Source: Paenibacillus xylanexedens
Lineage (GTDB): Bacteria; Bacillota; Bacilli; Paenibacillales; Paenibacillaceae
Length of the DNA: 64,000 nt
Direction: 5' to 3'
NCBI RefSeq assembly: GCF_001908275.1
Contig: NZ_CP018620.1
Location: forward strand, 3,906,001-3,970,000
The notes beneath the pieces are model-generated. The model was not told where the DNA came from. It ran no database searches and worked only from the letters and a program-made list of their open reading frames with translations. A program made the translations under genes and the position numbers. Every line of letters begins with the position of its first letter. Position 1 is the stretch's first letter. Positions 26,031-35,869 of the stretch are shown here, one piece after another.

Positions 26031-29000
26031 TGCAACTTCCATTCCACAGCCCAAAATGTATGGACCACTTGGCAATCTGCCCTTAATTGATAAAGATAAA
26101 CCCACGTTGTCGCTAGGCGTTCTAGCTGAACAGCATGGACCGATATATCGACTTACGGTTCCCGGTTATTCCGGTTTAATCATATCTGGGCCAGATCTTG
26201 TCGCGGAGTTATGCGATGTCTCCCGTTTTGATAAGTTTGTATATAATGAACTCGAAAACGTACGTGCCTTTGGAGGCGATGGTTTATTTACAAGCAGAAC
26301 ATCGGAGCCCAATTGGAAAAAGGCCCATAACATTCTGCTTCCCACCTTCAGCAAGCAGGCCATGAAAGGTTATCATTCCATGATGATTGATATTGCCGAT
26401 CAATTGATCAACAAGTGGGCACGCCTCAATTCCAATGATACGATTGATGTTGCGGACGATATGACACGCCTTACGTTGGATACCATTGGACTATGTGGAT
26501 TCAATTATCGGTTTAACAGTTTTTATAGACAGGACCACAGTCCTTTTATTGAAAGCATGGTTCGGGCATTAAATGAAGCAATGCAGAAGAGTTCACGTTT
26601 GAAAATTCAGAATCTGCTTATGGTGAAAACCAAACGACAGTTCCACGAGGATATTCAGACGATGTTCTCTCTGGTAGATCAGATTATAGAGGAACGTAAA
26701 GCGAGTTCAGCACCCGAAGAGGTTGACTTGCTCGCACGTATGCTGAATGGCAAAGATCCGGAGACTGGAGAAATGCTGGATGATGAGAACATCCGTTATC
26801 AGATTATTACGTTTCTCATTGCCGGACATGAAACAACGAGTGGTTTGTTATCTTTTGCTCTTTACTTTCTACTGAAAAATCCGGAATCGCTTCAAAAGGC
26901 GTATGACGAGGTGGATCAGATATTGGTCAGTGACTCACCACAGTACGAGGAAATTCTTCAGCTTTCCTATATTCGCATGATTCTCAGTGAATCACTACGT
27001 CTGTGGCCAACAGCCCCGGGATTTGATGTATATGCCAAAGAAGACACCGTCATAGGTGGCAAATATCCCTTGAAGAAAGGGGAGAGTTGCAGTATTCTTT
27101 TGCCCCAGCTTCACCGTGACAGAGAGGCATGGGGAGAGGATGCGGAGCTTTTCCGTCCGGAGCGATTTGAAGATACGGCGAAAGTGCCTCATCATGCGTA
27201 TAAACCTTTTGGTAATGGGGAGAGAGCATGTATAGGCATGCAGTTTGCTTTATATGAAGCAACACTTGTGCTTGGCATGGTCCTCAAACATTTTGAGCTG
27301 ATCGATTATAGCAACTATGAGTTGGATGTTAAACAGACACTGACATTGAAGCCGGGAGACTTCCGGATCCAGGTGAAAGCGCGCGAAGTGTCACAAAAGA
27401 TGAATAAGTCGACCGTATCTGCGAAAGAGAAACCTGCTCCTGTTGTTCATAAAAATATAGCAAGTGAAAGCCAGAGGGAAGAAATCCTGGCCGTTGAAGC
27501 AGATGGTAAGCCTTCGCTCCTGGTGTTATATGGTTCCAATCTGGGAACGGCAGAAGGCATTGCCCGAGAGCTTGTGGAAAAAGGGCGTTCGTATGGAATC
27601 CCAAGTGAAGCAGCCACTCTGAATGAGTGGGTTGGCCGCATTCCCCGCCAAGGTGTCGTTCTCATCGTCACAGCTTCGTATAACGGTAAACCTCCGCAAA
27701 ATGCTACGGCATTTGTAGACTGGTTAAAGGGAACAGAGTCAGAGGAAGCAAAGGATGTAAACTATGCCGTTCTGGGTTGTGGAGATCGGAGTTGGTCCGG
27801 GACGTACCAGAGCATTCCTCGATGGATAGATGAGAGGCTTGAAGAATTGGGAGGTAAAAGACTGTTATCCCGCGGTGAAGCCGATGCCGGAGGTGATATG
27901 GAGAAACAAGTCGAGGCGTGGCAGCATATGTTGTGGCCACAGGTGTTGAGTGTCTTAGGGATTAGCGAGGAAGCAATCAAATCCTCCAAGCCAAGCGCCA
28001 GCAGACTTCAAATGGAGTTTGTCCGCGAGAAGACGGATATGCCACTTGCACGAACTTATGATGCCAGCTATGTCACGGTTGTAGTTAATAAAGAGCTTCA
28101 GGCGCTGGGAAGTGGAAGAAGCACGCGTCACATCGAAGTGTTACTGCCTGAAGGCATGAGTTATAGAGAAGGCGACCATCTCGGCGTGTTGCCTAGCAAT
28201 CAGAAGCAGAATGTAGATCGGATACTCAGTCGGTTCGGACTACGTGGGGATACTCCGATCCAATTAACTTCGGACGTCAGCCATCTTACACACCTACCAC
28301 TGAACAGACCCGTCAAGATTCATGAGTTGCTCGCTTATTGTGTGGAATTGCAGACACCAGTCTCCAGAACACAGTTGCAGGAGTTAGCTAATCATACGGT
28401 ATGTCCACCTCATAAGCGTGAACTGGAAGGCATGTTGGACGAAAATAGCTACAAGGATGATATTCTTGCCAATCGAATCACCATGTTGGACCTGCTAGAA
28501 AAGTATGAGGCGTGTGAACTGCCATTCGAAAGGTTCCTTGAACTATTGCCTCCACTCAAGCCCAGATATTATTCAATATCCAGCTCGCCAAGCCTGAATT
28601 CCGAGCAAGCAAGCATAACCGTATCGGTAGTAAGAGAGCCTGCATGGAGTGGTAAGGGCGAATATCTGGGAGTTGCTTCATCGTACCTCGCTGGTTGTTC
28701 ATCCGGAGAAGATATTCTGATGTTTGTACGTACACCTGAATCCGAATTTCATCTGTCCGAAGAGGTTGATGTTCCAATGATCATGGTGGGACCGGGGACG
28801 GGTGTTGCACCATTCAGAGGTTTCCTCCAGGCGAGAGCGGTCATGAAACAGAGAGGTTTGCAACTGAGTGAAGCGCATTTATTCTTTGGGTGCAGGAATG
28901 ATTCAGATTTCATATATCGTCAGGAGCTTGAGCAATACGAAAGGGAAGGGATCGTTAAGCTACACACTGCTTTTTCTCGTGCGGATGGCAAGCCCAAAAC

Positions 29001-29277
29001 GTATGTACAGCATCTAATGAAAGAGAATTCCAAACAGTTAATTCACATGCTGATGAGCAAAGGAAAACTCTACGTATGCGGGGATGGAAGCCAGATGGCA
29101 CCTGCGGTAGAAGAGACTTTGCGGCAAGCATATCAGGAGGTGCAGGGAGCAACGATGCAGCAAGCGAAGGACTGGCTCATTCAGCTTCAGGCCGGAGGAC
29201 GCTACGTGCAAGACGTGTGGGCAGGTAATAAACGAACAGGTGAAACTCCTAAAACTGTGCATGAGGAGGTACATTAA
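26023..29277 (+). CDS. Self-sufficient cytochrome P450 / NADPH-P450 reductase fusion (CYP102 family)
   Basis: A 1084-residue cytosolic fusion like P450 BM3, which hydroxylates fatty acids near the omega end. The P450 part has the I-helix motif AGHETTSG near 270, the ExxR helix ESLRLWP and the heme loop [10 protein letters not shown] with ligand Cys403. A linker leads to an FMN flavodoxin domain ([13 protein letters not shown]), then the FAD domain (RPKYY-type region [11 protein letters not shown]) and the NADPH site ([12 protein letters not shown]). All redox parts look intact, so it should be active. I start at ATG 26023, after AGAGGTGA. A TetR regulator and MFS efflux gene follow. Confidence 0.95.
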   Translation: MSDATSIPQPKMYGPLGNLPLIDKDKPTLSLGVLAEQHGPIYRLTVPGYSGLIISGPDLVAELCDVSRFDKFVYNELENVRAFGGDGLFTSRTSEPNWKKAHNILLPTFSKQAMKGYHSMMIDIADQLINKWARLNSNDTIDVADDMTRLTLDTIGLCGFNYRFNSFYRQDHSPFIESMVRALNEAMQKSSRLKIQNLLMVKTKRQFHEDIQTMFSLVDQIIEERKASSAPEEVDLLARMLNGKDPETGEMLDDENIRYQIITFLIAGHETTSGLLSFALYFLLKNPESLQKAYDEVDQILVSDSPQYEEILQLSYIRMILSESLRLWPTAPGFDVYAKEDTVIGGKYPLKKGESCSILLPQLHRDREAWGEDAELFRPERFEDTAKVPHHAYKPFGNGERACIGMQFALYEATLVLGMVLKHFELIDYSNYELDVKQTLTLKPGDFRIQVKAREVSQKMNKSTVSAKEKPAPVVHKNIASESQREEILAVEADGKPSLLVLYGSNLGTAEGIARELVEKGRSYGIPSEAATLNEWVGRIPRQGVVLIVTASYNGKPPQNATAFVDWLKGTESEEAKDVNYAVLGCGDRSWSGTYQSIPRWIDERLEELGGKRLLSRGEADAGGDMEKQVEAWQHMLWPQVLSVLGISEEAIKSSKPSASRLQMEFVREKTDMPLARTYDASYVTVVVNKELQALGSGRSTRHIEVLLPEGMSYREGDHLGVLPSNQKQNVDRILSRFGLRGDTPIQLTSDVSHLTHLPLNRPVKIHELLAYCVELQTPVSRTQLQELANHTVCPPHKRELEGMLDENSYKDDILANRITMLDLLEKYEACELPFERFLELLPPLKPRYYSISSSPSLNSEQASITVSVVREPAWSGKGEYLGVASSYLAGCSSGEDILMFVRTPESEFHLSEEVDVPMIMVGPGTGVAPFRGFLQARAVMKQRGLQLSEAHLFFGCRNDSDFIYRQELEQYEREGIVKLHTAFSRADGKPKTYVQHLMKENSKQLIHMLMSKGKLYVCGDGSQMAPAVEETLRQAYQEVQGATMQQAKDWLIQLQAGGRYVQDVWAGNKRTGETPKTVHEEVH

Positions 29278-29334
29278 GACGGAGATGACTCCAATATCTA
29301 CTAATATACAGTCCTTAATATACTCAAGCTAACA

Positions 29335-29383
29335 AACAGCCGCTTAATCTGGAGCTTTGTCTCCAAAATAGCGGCTGTTATCA
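29335..29383 (+). terminator. Hairpin after the CYP102 gene
   Basis: AACAGCCGCT (29335-29344) pairs perfectly with AGCGGCTGTT (29370-29379), with an inner TGGAG/CTCCA stem. The tail is TATCATG, not a T-run, so termination is likely but not certain. Confidence 0.5.
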
Positions 29384-29465
29384 TGATCTGACCATGAGCC
29401 GTCGCTCGGTTCATTTTCTCACTCCTGAACTGTTAGCGTTTACATTAAATTTGAAATAAAAATGA

Positions 29466-29517
29466 TTGACAGTCCTTATCTGAACGAGTTTAATTATATA
29501 GACCGATTGTTATAATT
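29466..29517 (+). promoter_or_regulatory. Promoter and operator of the TetR/MFS operon
   Basis: TTGACA (29466-29471) and TTTAAT (29489-29494) are 17 bp apart. Overlapping the -10 is an inverted repeat, AATTATA (29492-29498) and TATAATT (29511-29517), enclosing ATAGACCGATTGT. The ATAGACC element recalls LmrA/YxaF boxes of Bacillus subtilis, which fits the regulator type encoded next. Confidence 0.65.
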
Positions 29518-29538
29518 ATTTGAAGGAAGTGGCTTTCG

Positions 29539-30126
29539 TTGAGTGAAAAGTCTAATGCTAGAGAGTCTATTGTCAGCACAGCAGCGAGACTGTTTTTTTC
29601 ACAAGGATATCATGCGACCGGTCTGAATCAGATCATCAAAGAGAGTAGTACGCCGAAAGGGTCGTTGTATCATTATTTCCCGCAAGGCAAGGAAGAGCTC
29701 GCGCACGAGTGTATTCAAAAAGCCAATGAACAAATCTTGCAGACATTTGAGAAAACATTTGCAGCCCACGACAATACGGGGGATGCCATTCAGAGATTTA
29801 TTCATGATTTGGCTCATGAAACAGAAGCAGCCGGGTTTACCGGATTTCTGCCATTCAGCTTCTGGGCAGCTGTGGAGACATCGTGTATTAGTCAGCAGTT
29901 GCGTATTGCATGTCAGGGTGTATTTGCAGATTGGCAGGATGTCATTAAGAAACATCTGATTCTGGATGGCGTTGGTGAAGAGAAGGCGCGGGAGACGGCA
30001 CTTCTGATCATTTCTTTGATGGAGGGAGCACTGATTATCAGCCTGACGAATCAGGATAAACAGCCTCTGCTGACGGCTGCTGAGTATTTGTCGGTTGTGA
30101 CGAAGAACGCCAAACAGATTCAATAA
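29539..30126 (+). CDS. TetR/AcrR-family regulator, LmrA/YxaF-like
   Basis: A 195-residue repressor with an N-terminal TetR helix-turn-helix (IVSTAARLFFSQGYHATGLNQIIKESSTPKGSLYHYFP) and a C-terminal ligand/dimer domain like LmrA/YxaF (FLPFSFWAAVETSC and ALLIISLMEGALIIS). The start is TTG 29539 after GAAGGAAGTGG. It is followed after 68 bp by an MFS drug exporter, the same order as lmrA-lmrB in Bacillus subtilis, where the repressor controls both genes. The inverted repeat over its -10 box is a likely autoregulatory operator. It could also sense products of the neighbouring P450. Confidence 0.9.
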   Translation: MSEKSNARESIVSTAARLFFSQGYHATGLNQIIKESSTPKGSLYHYFPQGKEELAHECIQKANEQILQTFEKTFAAHDNTGDAIQRFIHDLAHETEAAGFTGFLPFSFWAAVETSCISQQLRIACQGVFADWQDVIKKHLILDGVGEEKARETALLIISLMEGALIISLTNQDKQPLLTAAEYLSVVTKNAKQIQ

Positions 30127-30194
30127 TTTATACCAAGAGACAGAGAAAAAGAAAGTTCGATACGTTTGAGGAGGATGGGATCGTGGAGGTTTCC

Positions 30195-31676
30195 ATGAAG
30201 GCTGGTTCTGCACAGAATCAACAAGAAACAAAGCAATACAAGGTATTTCCGATTTTGTTCGCGATGCTGCTGAGCGGCTTTATTGGTCTGTTTGGAGAAA
30301 CGGCATTAAACGTGGCATTGACGCCACTTATGGCTCTACTGGAAGTAGGTCCTACAACGATTCAATGGTTAACTACAGGTTACTTGCTTGTGTTGGGAAT
30401 CCTGGTACCGGTATCCGGTATGCTGTTGCAGTGGTTTACCACTAGACAGTTGTTTACAACATCTTTGATTTTCTCGATTGCAGGAACATTTGTTGCTGCA
30501 CTTGCACCTAGCTTCGAAATTCTGTTGGTGGCACGGGTACTGCAGGCGATAGGTACAGCGCTATTGTTGCCACTGATGTTTAACACCATATTGGTTATTT
30601 TCCCGATTGAAAAACGTGGTGCTGCCATGGGATTGATTGGTTTGGTTATCATGTTTGCACCAGCAAGCGGTCCGAGTATCTCCGGTCTGATTCTGGCTAA
30701 TCTGAGCTGGCATTGGATCTTCTGGATCTCCTTGCCGTTCTTCATTATCTCACTGGTATGCGGCTTGTTGTTCTTGCCAAATATTTCGAAATTGACCAAG
30801 CCCAAAATTGACGTACTGTCCATTATCCTTTCTACCCTTGGTTTTGGTGGTATCGTATACGGCTTCAGTAGTGCAGGGGGACATGGAGAAACTGGTGGAG
30901 GCTGGACGAGTCCGGTCGTTGTTGCCACTCTCGTTATTGGTGTGTTGTCCTTGCTGTTATTCAGTATCCGTCAGTTGAGAATGAAACAGCCAATGATGGA
31001 TTTGCGAGCGTTCAAATATCCGATGTTTACGATTGGCTTGATCCTGATATTCATCTGTATGATGATGATGCTGTCATCCATGCTGATCCTGCCAATGTAT
31101 CTGCAACAAGGTATGGCCGTTACCGCGTTAACTGCCGGACTGGTTCTATTGCCGGGTAGTTTGCTGAATGGTTTACTGTCTCCGGTCATGGGCCGACTGT
31201 TTGACAAGTTTGGTCCGAAGTGGCTTGTGATTATTGGTCTGGCTGTCGTGACGGTTGTACTCTTCATGTACACTGGAATTACACCTACAACAACACTGGC
31301 AAAAATCATTACGCTGCATGTGTTCATGATGGTCGGAATCTCGATGATTATGATGCCTGCACAGACGAATGGTCTGAACCAATTGCCACGTGAGTATTAT
31401 CCTCACGGTACTGCCATCATGAATACGTTGCAACAGGTATCCGGAGCGATCGGTACGGCTGTTGCGGTAAGTATACTGAGCGCAGGACAATCCCGCTTTT
31501 TGAGCGGAGTGGCGAACCCGGAAAGTCCAGAAAATCAACTGGCAGGTTTCACGTCAGGTGTACAGAATGCGTTTGTATTCGCATTAGTTCTGTCGATTAT
31601 CGGTCTGATTACTTCACTCTTCGTGAAACGGGTCAAAGTAGGATCAACGCCGGGACAACAAGGTCCTATGCATTAA
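30195..31676 (+). CDS. DHA2-family (EmrB/QacA-type) MFS multidrug exporter, LmrB-like
   Basis: A 493-residue membrane protein with about 14 helices. Visible are the motif C-like segment LMFAPASGPSISGLILANLSW, characteristic of drug-proton antiporters, and the DHA2 feature TIQWLTTGYLLVLGILVPVSG in helix 2. Two starts are plausible: ATG 30195 with GGAGG 5 nt upstream, or GTG 30183 with GGAGGATGGG. It forms an operon with the preceding LmrA-like repressor and ends at a strong terminator. Lincomycin-type or other amphiphilic drug export is the family role; the actual substrate is unknown. Confidence 0.9.
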   Translation: MKAGSAQNQQETKQYKVFPILFAMLLSGFIGLFGETALNVALTPLMALLEVGPTTIQWLTTGYLLVLGILVPVSGMLLQWFTTRQLFTTSLIFSIAGTFVAALAPSFEILLVARVLQAIGTALLLPLMFNTILVIFPIEKRGAAMGLIGLVIMFAPASGPSISGLILANLSWHWIFWISLPFFIISLVCGLLFLPNISKLTKPKIDVLSIILSTLGFGGIVYGFSSAGGHGETGGGWTSPVVVATLVIGVLSLLLFSIRQLRMKQPMMDLRAFKYPMFTIGLILIFICMMMMLSSMLILPMYLQQGMAVTALTAGLVLLPGSLLNGLLSPVMGRLFDKFGPKWLVIIGLAVVTVVLFMYTGITPTTTLAKIITLHVFMMVGISMIMMPAQTNGLNQLPREYYPHGTAIMNTLQQVSGAIGTAVAVSILSAGQSRFLSGVANPESPENQLAGFTSGVQNAFVFALVLSIIGLITSLFVKRVKVGSTPGQQGPMH

Positions 31677-31713
31677 TCCATTAACTAACAATAATAATTT
31701 GATATTGTATAAG

Positions 31714-31755
31714 AGCGATGTGTTCCTTAACTTTAAGGACGCATCGCTTTTTTTG
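31714..31755 (+). terminator. Terminator of the TetR/MFS operon
   Basis: AGCGATGTGTTCCTT pairs with AAGGACGCATCGCT and runs into T7, 38 bp after the stop. Confidence 0.9.
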
Positions 31756-31784
31756 TATTTATTCTATCTTTTTTGGTGTTGACG

Positions 31785-31798
31785 TGAAACGGGTTACA
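31785..31798. promoter_or_regulatory. cre-like sequence in the gap before the kinase-like gene
   Basis: The 310-bp gap 31677-31986 holds the terminator, this TGAAACGGGTTACA, which matches the CcpA cre consensus except for one core base, and A/T-rich DNA. A possible TATAAA -10 lies near 31901. The distance of about 190 bp to the gene makes a regulatory role uncertain. Confidence 0.3.
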
Positions 31799-31986
31799 GC
31801 CTTTAGACTAAAAATGTAGCCGAAATACGGCGGTTCAAAGAATGAATTTCAGAGCAAATACTTCATGTTCCGGCAAAATTGTATATGTTCATACTAATAT
31901 AAAAGGGTAATATAGAATGTAATAGTACAATTTTTAACCAATTCGAAAACGGTTTATATTTTATTTTTACTCAAGGAGACTTCATT

Positions 31987-32634
31987 ATGATCATCATCAA
32001 TCCCATTGGCAATAACATTGAAAAGATGCTGTTGCACTACGAAAAAAACGGCCATCTCACTCTACAGGCTTCGCTTATTAGTAATAGCTCGGTTGTATAT
32101 AGATTGCAAGATTATTGTCTAAAGGTATATGCTTCACGTGCAAGATTGGATGGGGAGATAGAAAGTGAAGCACTTAGGGCATTGGAGAGTAATTCTTATG
32201 CACCTAAATTGTATGCGTATTCACCGGGTGAGTACACTCTGACAGAGTGGGTTGATGCATTCAAACTGAAAGAGTACCGTGTGATATATGGACACATTCC
32301 TCCCAACTTGATATACGATATGTTTACAACGGAACTTCAGCAGATTCATGCTGGATATTGGGACTGGGATGTCATCCGATATGAGAATTTGCTCTGGACC
32401 AAGACAGGTGATGTGAAAAGAACGAACTTTTGGTTGTGTGAGCCTGTAAACTCCAGACGTGAGAGCTTGTATAACCAGGTCATTCGAAGAATTGAGAACA
32501 TCTACAATGGCGATCGAACCGAAATGGAGGCGATGAAACAGTACTTTTATCGTCACCAGTTGACTTCATTAGAGATCGAACAAGCTTTCAGCGATTTCAG
32601 GTCCCAACGGCCAAGGTTGGCGATAGCACAGTAA
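31987..32634 (+). CDS. Kinase-fold-like protein of unknown function, 215 aa
   Basis: The 215-residue product has features of a small protein-kinase/aminoglycoside-phosphotransferase-like fold. These are a beta-3-like lysine (YCLKVYA near residue 50), an alpha-C-like glutamate (EIESEALRALES), a hinge region (YTLTEWVDAF) and WDWDVIRYENLLW at about 124-136 where a catalytic loop (HxDxxxxN) would be. There is no clear DFG. This is similar in outline to the small Bacillus YrzF-type putative kinases. CAAGGAGAC lies 7 nt before the ATG. It is a single gene with its own terminator; activity is doubtful because the catalytic histidine is not evident. Confidence 0.6.
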   Translation: MIIINPIGNNIEKMLLHYEKNGHLTLQASLISNSSVVYRLQDYCLKVYASRARLDGEIESEALRALESNSYAPKLYAYSPGEYTLTEWVDAFKLKEYRVIYGHIPPNLIYDMFTTELQQIHAGYWDWDVIRYENLLWTKTGDVKRTNFWLCEPVNSRRESLYNQVIRRIENIYNGDRTEMEAMKQYFYRHQLTSLEIEQAFSDFRSQRPRLAIAQ

Positions 32635-32646
32635 ATCACATACTTA

Positions 32647-32686
32647 AAACCCCAAAGATATTAGAGATACCTTTGGGGTTTCTTTC
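32647..32686 (+). terminator. Terminator after the kinase-like gene
   Basis: AAACCCCAAAG pairs with CTTTGGGGTTT, followed by CTTTC. A and T flanks on both sides allow use by the convergent alpha/beta hydrolase gene as well. Confidence 0.82.
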
Positions 32687-32722
32687 ATGATATAACATAG
32701 CCTTACTTTAGCAGAGTGTACG

Positions 32723-33700
32723 TTACTTCTTCACCAGGGCCAATATTTCATCCGCAACGAGGTCAGGGCGATATTGATGGATGTAATGATCGGTATCTTT
32801 AATGGTTACCTGTTTTGAATCATCTGACCAAGATTTGAATTCTAATTGTGATTTATCCCATTCGGGTTCACTTGCACCAAGGTAGTCAGCTGTCAGTATG
32901 GTGAGTGGAAACGGTAAGGTTTGCTTGTGATCTACGACCACTTTGGCATTGGCAGCTATTTCACGTAATTCATCCAACGTATTAACATTACCATAGTTGT
33001 GCAACAGCGCAGTTGTATCCAGTTTTTTCAGATCTTCGGGTACAAGTTTCAGTTCATTACGATTGGCATTGGAAGTTTCGACAACCAAGTCAGATTGCAT
33101 GGAGAGGCGGAATAGTCCGGTTTGGATACGGAATTTATTCGCAAAACCACCAATTGTGTCTGCCAAAGAGTCATCGTCATTCGAATAATATTCGGGGCTT
33201 CCGCCATCAATCATGACGATACCCTTGACGAGATCCGGGTATTTTTGTGCGAAACGGATGGTTTCCAGCGAGCCGAGCGAATGTCCAACTAATACATAAG
33301 GTGGCTTCTGTCCAGATACCTGCAACAACTCGTGTAATTCTTCAGCTACGGTATCGACATCACGTTTTTTATCGGTCTGATCGCTATATCCATAGCCAAA
33401 TCGGTCATATACAGCGAATTTTGTGTTTGGAGCAAGCTTTTCATATAATGGATAATAATCTACATAGGGATTAGCGGTTCCCCAGCCAGAGGCGAGTACG
33501 ACTGTTACATCGCCTTCTCCACCAGTATATAGATGCATATTGTCTCCATGGACTTCGTACAGCTTACCAGGGGGGACGAGTGTTTTGGCATCCTGCCTTA
33601 AACCCACTTGTTGGTAGATCACGCCAGTACCCAGAAGCAACAGAACTATCGCCAGGTCAAATATCAAAAACTTAACTAATCTTTTACGCCATTTCTTCAT
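32723..33700 (-). CDS. Membrane-anchored alpha/beta hydrolase
   Basis: A 325-residue protein with an N-terminal uncleaved signal/anchor (basic KKWRKR, then FLIFDLAIVLLLLGTGVI), so it acts outside the membrane. The alpha/beta hydrolase fold shows the oxyanion region VLASGWG, the nucleophile elbow GHSLGS (Ser near 142), an acid candidate late in the fold and a histidine in DTDHYIHQ near the C-terminus. The specific substrate, ester or peptide, is unknown. It is divergent from an MBL-fold gene with a full copy of the palindromic element between them. Confidence 0.85.
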   Translation of the reverse strand: MKKWRKRLVKFLIFDLAIVLLLLGTGVIYQQVGLRQDAKTLVPPGKLYEVHGDNMHLYTGGEGDVTVVLASGWGTANPYVDYYPLYEKLAPNTKFAVYDRFGYGYSDQTDKKRDVDTVAEELHELLQVSGQKPPYVLVGHSLGSLETIRFAQKYPDLVKGIVMIDGGSPEYYSNDDDSLADTIGGFANKFRIQTGLFRLSMQSDLVVETSNANRNELKLVPEDLKKLDTTALLHNYGNVNTLDELREIAANAKVVVDHKQTLPFPLTILTADYLGASEPEWDKSQLEFKSWSDDSKQVTIKDTDHYIHQYRPDLVADEILALVKK

Positions 33701-33872
33701 GTTCTCTCACATACTCTCCATGTATTTTCTCTATCATATATGCCCAATCTTATAGGAGAGAAAACAGAGTCTTAATTCTATCTTAATTGAGTTTATTTCC
33801 GATCAAGGGAGATGAGCGTGTTCTAGTGAAAATTGTATATCAACGGCCAATGAATTAATATATAGCTACGAT

Positions 33873-34060
33873 ATAAGTTGAACTAAAGAATATTTACACT
33901 GCTCACTCCGATGACAGAATAACCTTCCGATCGCTGTTATCCCCAGATTTTTTTGATTCACTTTTATAACGGTGAAAATCTGGTGATAAAGGCGAACGCT
34001 CCGCTTCTTTAGGCTATTTCTGTCCTCTACGTTCTAGTGTCAATGTATAGTTCAACTGAT
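33873..34060 (-). repeat. Palindromic intergenic element, full copy (188 bp)
   Basis: The ends ATAAGTTGAACT (33873-33884) and AGTTCAACTGAT (34049-34060) are inverted repeats. Inside, AATATTTACACT at the left, GACAGAATAACC and TTATCCCCAGATTTT pair with complementary stretches at the right (AAAATCTGGTGATAA, TTTCTGTCC, AGTGTC), so the unit can fold into one long hairpin. It matches the copy at 50459-50642 in the opposite orientation; a 36-bp core (33909-33944) differs from it at one base. It lies between divergent genes. Confidence 0.85.
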
Positions 34061-34126
34061 ATAGTTGAATATATCTCATCCAAATATTGAACCTAGATTG
34101 ATTATATAGAACAGAAGGTATGTATA

Positions 34127-35104
34127 ATGACAAAATACGAAAATCAGCTCCCGACATCAGCCGGTATGAACTTCAAGTCCCTAATCAGTATATTGAGAGA
34201 TTCCATGCGTGGCAATGTAGAACGGAGGCCAACTGGCACGATGCCCATGGAGATATGTGAACCTGCTGAATCATTCAGTGCATCCGATAATCCACAGGTT
34301 ACATGGTTCGGACATTCGGCTTTTTTGCTTGAAATTGAAGGGCACAGGTTGCTCTTTGATCCGATGCTGGGCAATCGTCCATCCCCTGTATCCTGGGTGG
34401 GTACCAAACGTTACAGCACGAATCTACCGATACAACCGGAGGATTTCCCGGCTCTGGATGCAATCATTATATCGCATGACCATTATGATCATCTGGATTA
34501 TAACTCCATCCACAGATTGAAGGATAAAACAAAGCGATTTATCGTACCGCTTGGGGTACGTCGACGGCTAATTCAACTGGGTGTGCCTTCGGAACAGATT
34601 ACCGAGCATAACTGGTGGGAAGAGTTATCGTTCAAAGGTCTAACATTTGCTTGTACGCCAGCAAGACATTTTTCGGGCAGAGGATTATTCGACCGTAATT
34701 CTACCTTATGGTGTTCGTGGGTTATCGCTGGACAACATACGAAGGTGTTCTTTAGTGGCGATAGCGGATATGGTCCTCATTTTAAGGAGATTGGCAGTAA
34801 ATATGGTCCATTTGACCTGACGTTGATGGAATGCGGGCAATATGACGAGCGGTGGTCCAACATTCACATGATGCCGGAAGAAACGGTGCAAGCACACTTG
34901 GATGTAGGGGGGAAGTTGCTTATCCCGATTCATTGGGCCGCATTTACGCTGGCCTATCATGCCTGGAATGAACCGGTTGAACGAATTACGAAGGCTGCAC
35001 ATGCCTTGCAAGTTAAGATTGCAACACCCAAAATCGGCGAGAAGGTTGTTCTTCATACGGAGGATTACCCTACACATCCATGGTGGAGACCGGAATTGGG
35101 ATGA
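34127..35104 (+). CDS. MBL-fold metallo-hydrolase, NAPE-PLD/UlaG-like
   Basis: A 325-residue metallo-beta-lactamase-fold enzyme of the Lactamase_B_2 group. It has WFGHSAFLLEIEGHRLLFDPM, the metal motif SHDHYDHLD (HxHxDH) near residue 115, and further histidines and an aspartate in ACTPARHFSGR, FSGDSGYGPHF and IPIHWAAF. This order matches N-acylphosphatidylethanolamine phospholipase D-like and UlaG-like hydrolases that cleave phosphodiesters or lactones. It has no signal peptide. The ribosome site before the ATG (AGAAGGTATG) is moderate. Single gene, terminated at 35112-35147. Confidence 0.88.
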   Translation: MTKYENQLPTSAGMNFKSLISILRDSMRGNVERRPTGTMPMEICEPAESFSASDNPQVTWFGHSAFLLEIEGHRLLFDPMLGNRPSPVSWVGTKRYSTNLPIQPEDFPALDAIIISHDHYDHLDYNSIHRLKDKTKRFIVPLGVRRRLIQLGVPSEQITEHNWWEELSFKGLTFACTPARHFSGRGLFDRNSTLWCSWVIAGQHTKVFFSGDSGYGPHFKEIGSKYGPFDLTLMECGQYDERWSNIHMMPEETVQAHLDVGGKLLIPIHWAAFTLAYHAWNEPVERITKAAHALQVKIATPKIGEKVVLHTEDYPTHPWWRPELG

Positions 35105-35111
35105 AAAAATA

Positions 35112-35147
35112 AAAGCGTTCAGCTCATCGAATGAGCGGACGCTTTTT
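35112..35147. terminator. Terminator between MBL hydrolase and convergent lysE
   Basis: AAAGCGTTCAGCTCAT pairs with ATGAGCGGACGCTTT around CGA with flanking A and T runs, so it can act for both convergent genes. Confidence 0.88.
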
Positions 35148-35157
35148 CTATTACATT

Positions 35158-35739
35158 TTACATCAGTATTGATAGTGCACTGTAAATTAACAACATACCC
35201 ATAACGATATTAACAGGACGCTCGTATTTTAATAGAAAGCTCTGGAATAACATGCCACCGAACGCCCAGGTCATATTGGCACTAATGCCGATGAAGGTGA
35301 GCAGCAAGGAAAATACAATTAAATGAACATGGGACTGCCCAAGAGGCAGAACAAACACGGATATGGCAGTAAGCCCATACAGAATGACTTTGGGATTGAT
35401 GAATTGCAGGGTGAACCCAAATAGAAATGAATAATGATTGACCTTGTTTTCTTGCGAATCTGCAGGTTTACTTCGCATAATTTTGAGAGCCAGATAGAGC
35501 ATGTACACACACCCTAACACGTTTAAGACGGGTTTGATCCTAGGAATATATTGATGAAGAATAAGGTTGAAATAACTGGACAGAAACATAATTAGCAGGC
35601 AGCCGGCTGCAACTCCACTAATAAACGGAAGGGTCTTGCGGAACCCCTGATTTCTGGCATGCGTCATGGAAATGATGTTGTTGGGTCCGGGTGTAAATGA
35701 AGCGATGATTGCATAGGTCACTAAAGGTATAATGTTCAT
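35158..35739 (-). CDS. LysE/RhtB-family amino acid exporter
   Basis: A 193-residue membrane protein with about six helices. The N-terminal ASFTPGPNNIISMTHARNQG is the family signature (TPGPN with a following small-residue helix), and LKIMRSKPADS and NPKVILYGLTAISVF match the middle of the protein. These carriers export amino acids or related cations. It is divergent from an XRE-cupin regulator across a 130-bp region with palindromic operators, a common arrangement in which the regulator senses the exported compound. Confidence 0.92.
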   Translation of the reverse strand: MNIIPLVTYAIIASFTPGPNNIISMTHARNQGFRKTLPFISGVAAGCLLIMFLSSYFNLILHQYIPRIKPVLNVLGCVYMLYLALKIMRSKPADSQENKVNHYSFLFGFTLQFINPKVILYGLTAISVFVLPLGQSHVHLIVFSLLLTFIGISANMTWAFGGMLFQSFLLKYERPVNIVMGMLLIYSALSILM

Positions 35740-35784
35740 GGTTCCTCCACGTTTTCTTAGTTGTGTGATATAATGACCTCAAAT

Positions 35785-35838
35785 GTACGTTATAACGTAC
35801 GGTCTTTATCATTGTACAACATGTACGTTATATAGCAC
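35785..35838. promoter_or_regulatory. Operators between lysE-type gene and XRE-cupin regulator
   Basis: GTACGTTATAACGTAC at 35785-35800 is a perfect 16-bp palindrome. A second site, GTACGTTATATAGCAC at 35823-35838, shares its left half and core. Both lie between the two divergent starts and are the obvious binding sites for the XRE-cupin protein. Confidence 0.75.
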
Positions 35839-35869
35839 AACAAAATTATGAAATGAGGAGGATGGATTT

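Noticed and set aside
29599..30231. 210-codon minus-strand ORF opposite the TetR gene
   Set aside because: Shadow of the TetR coding strand; no motif or start signal.
31785..31798. cre-like TGAAACGGGTTACA as firm CcpA control of the kinase-like gene
   Set aside because: One core mismatch and about 190 bp from the start; listed only as a low-confidence site.
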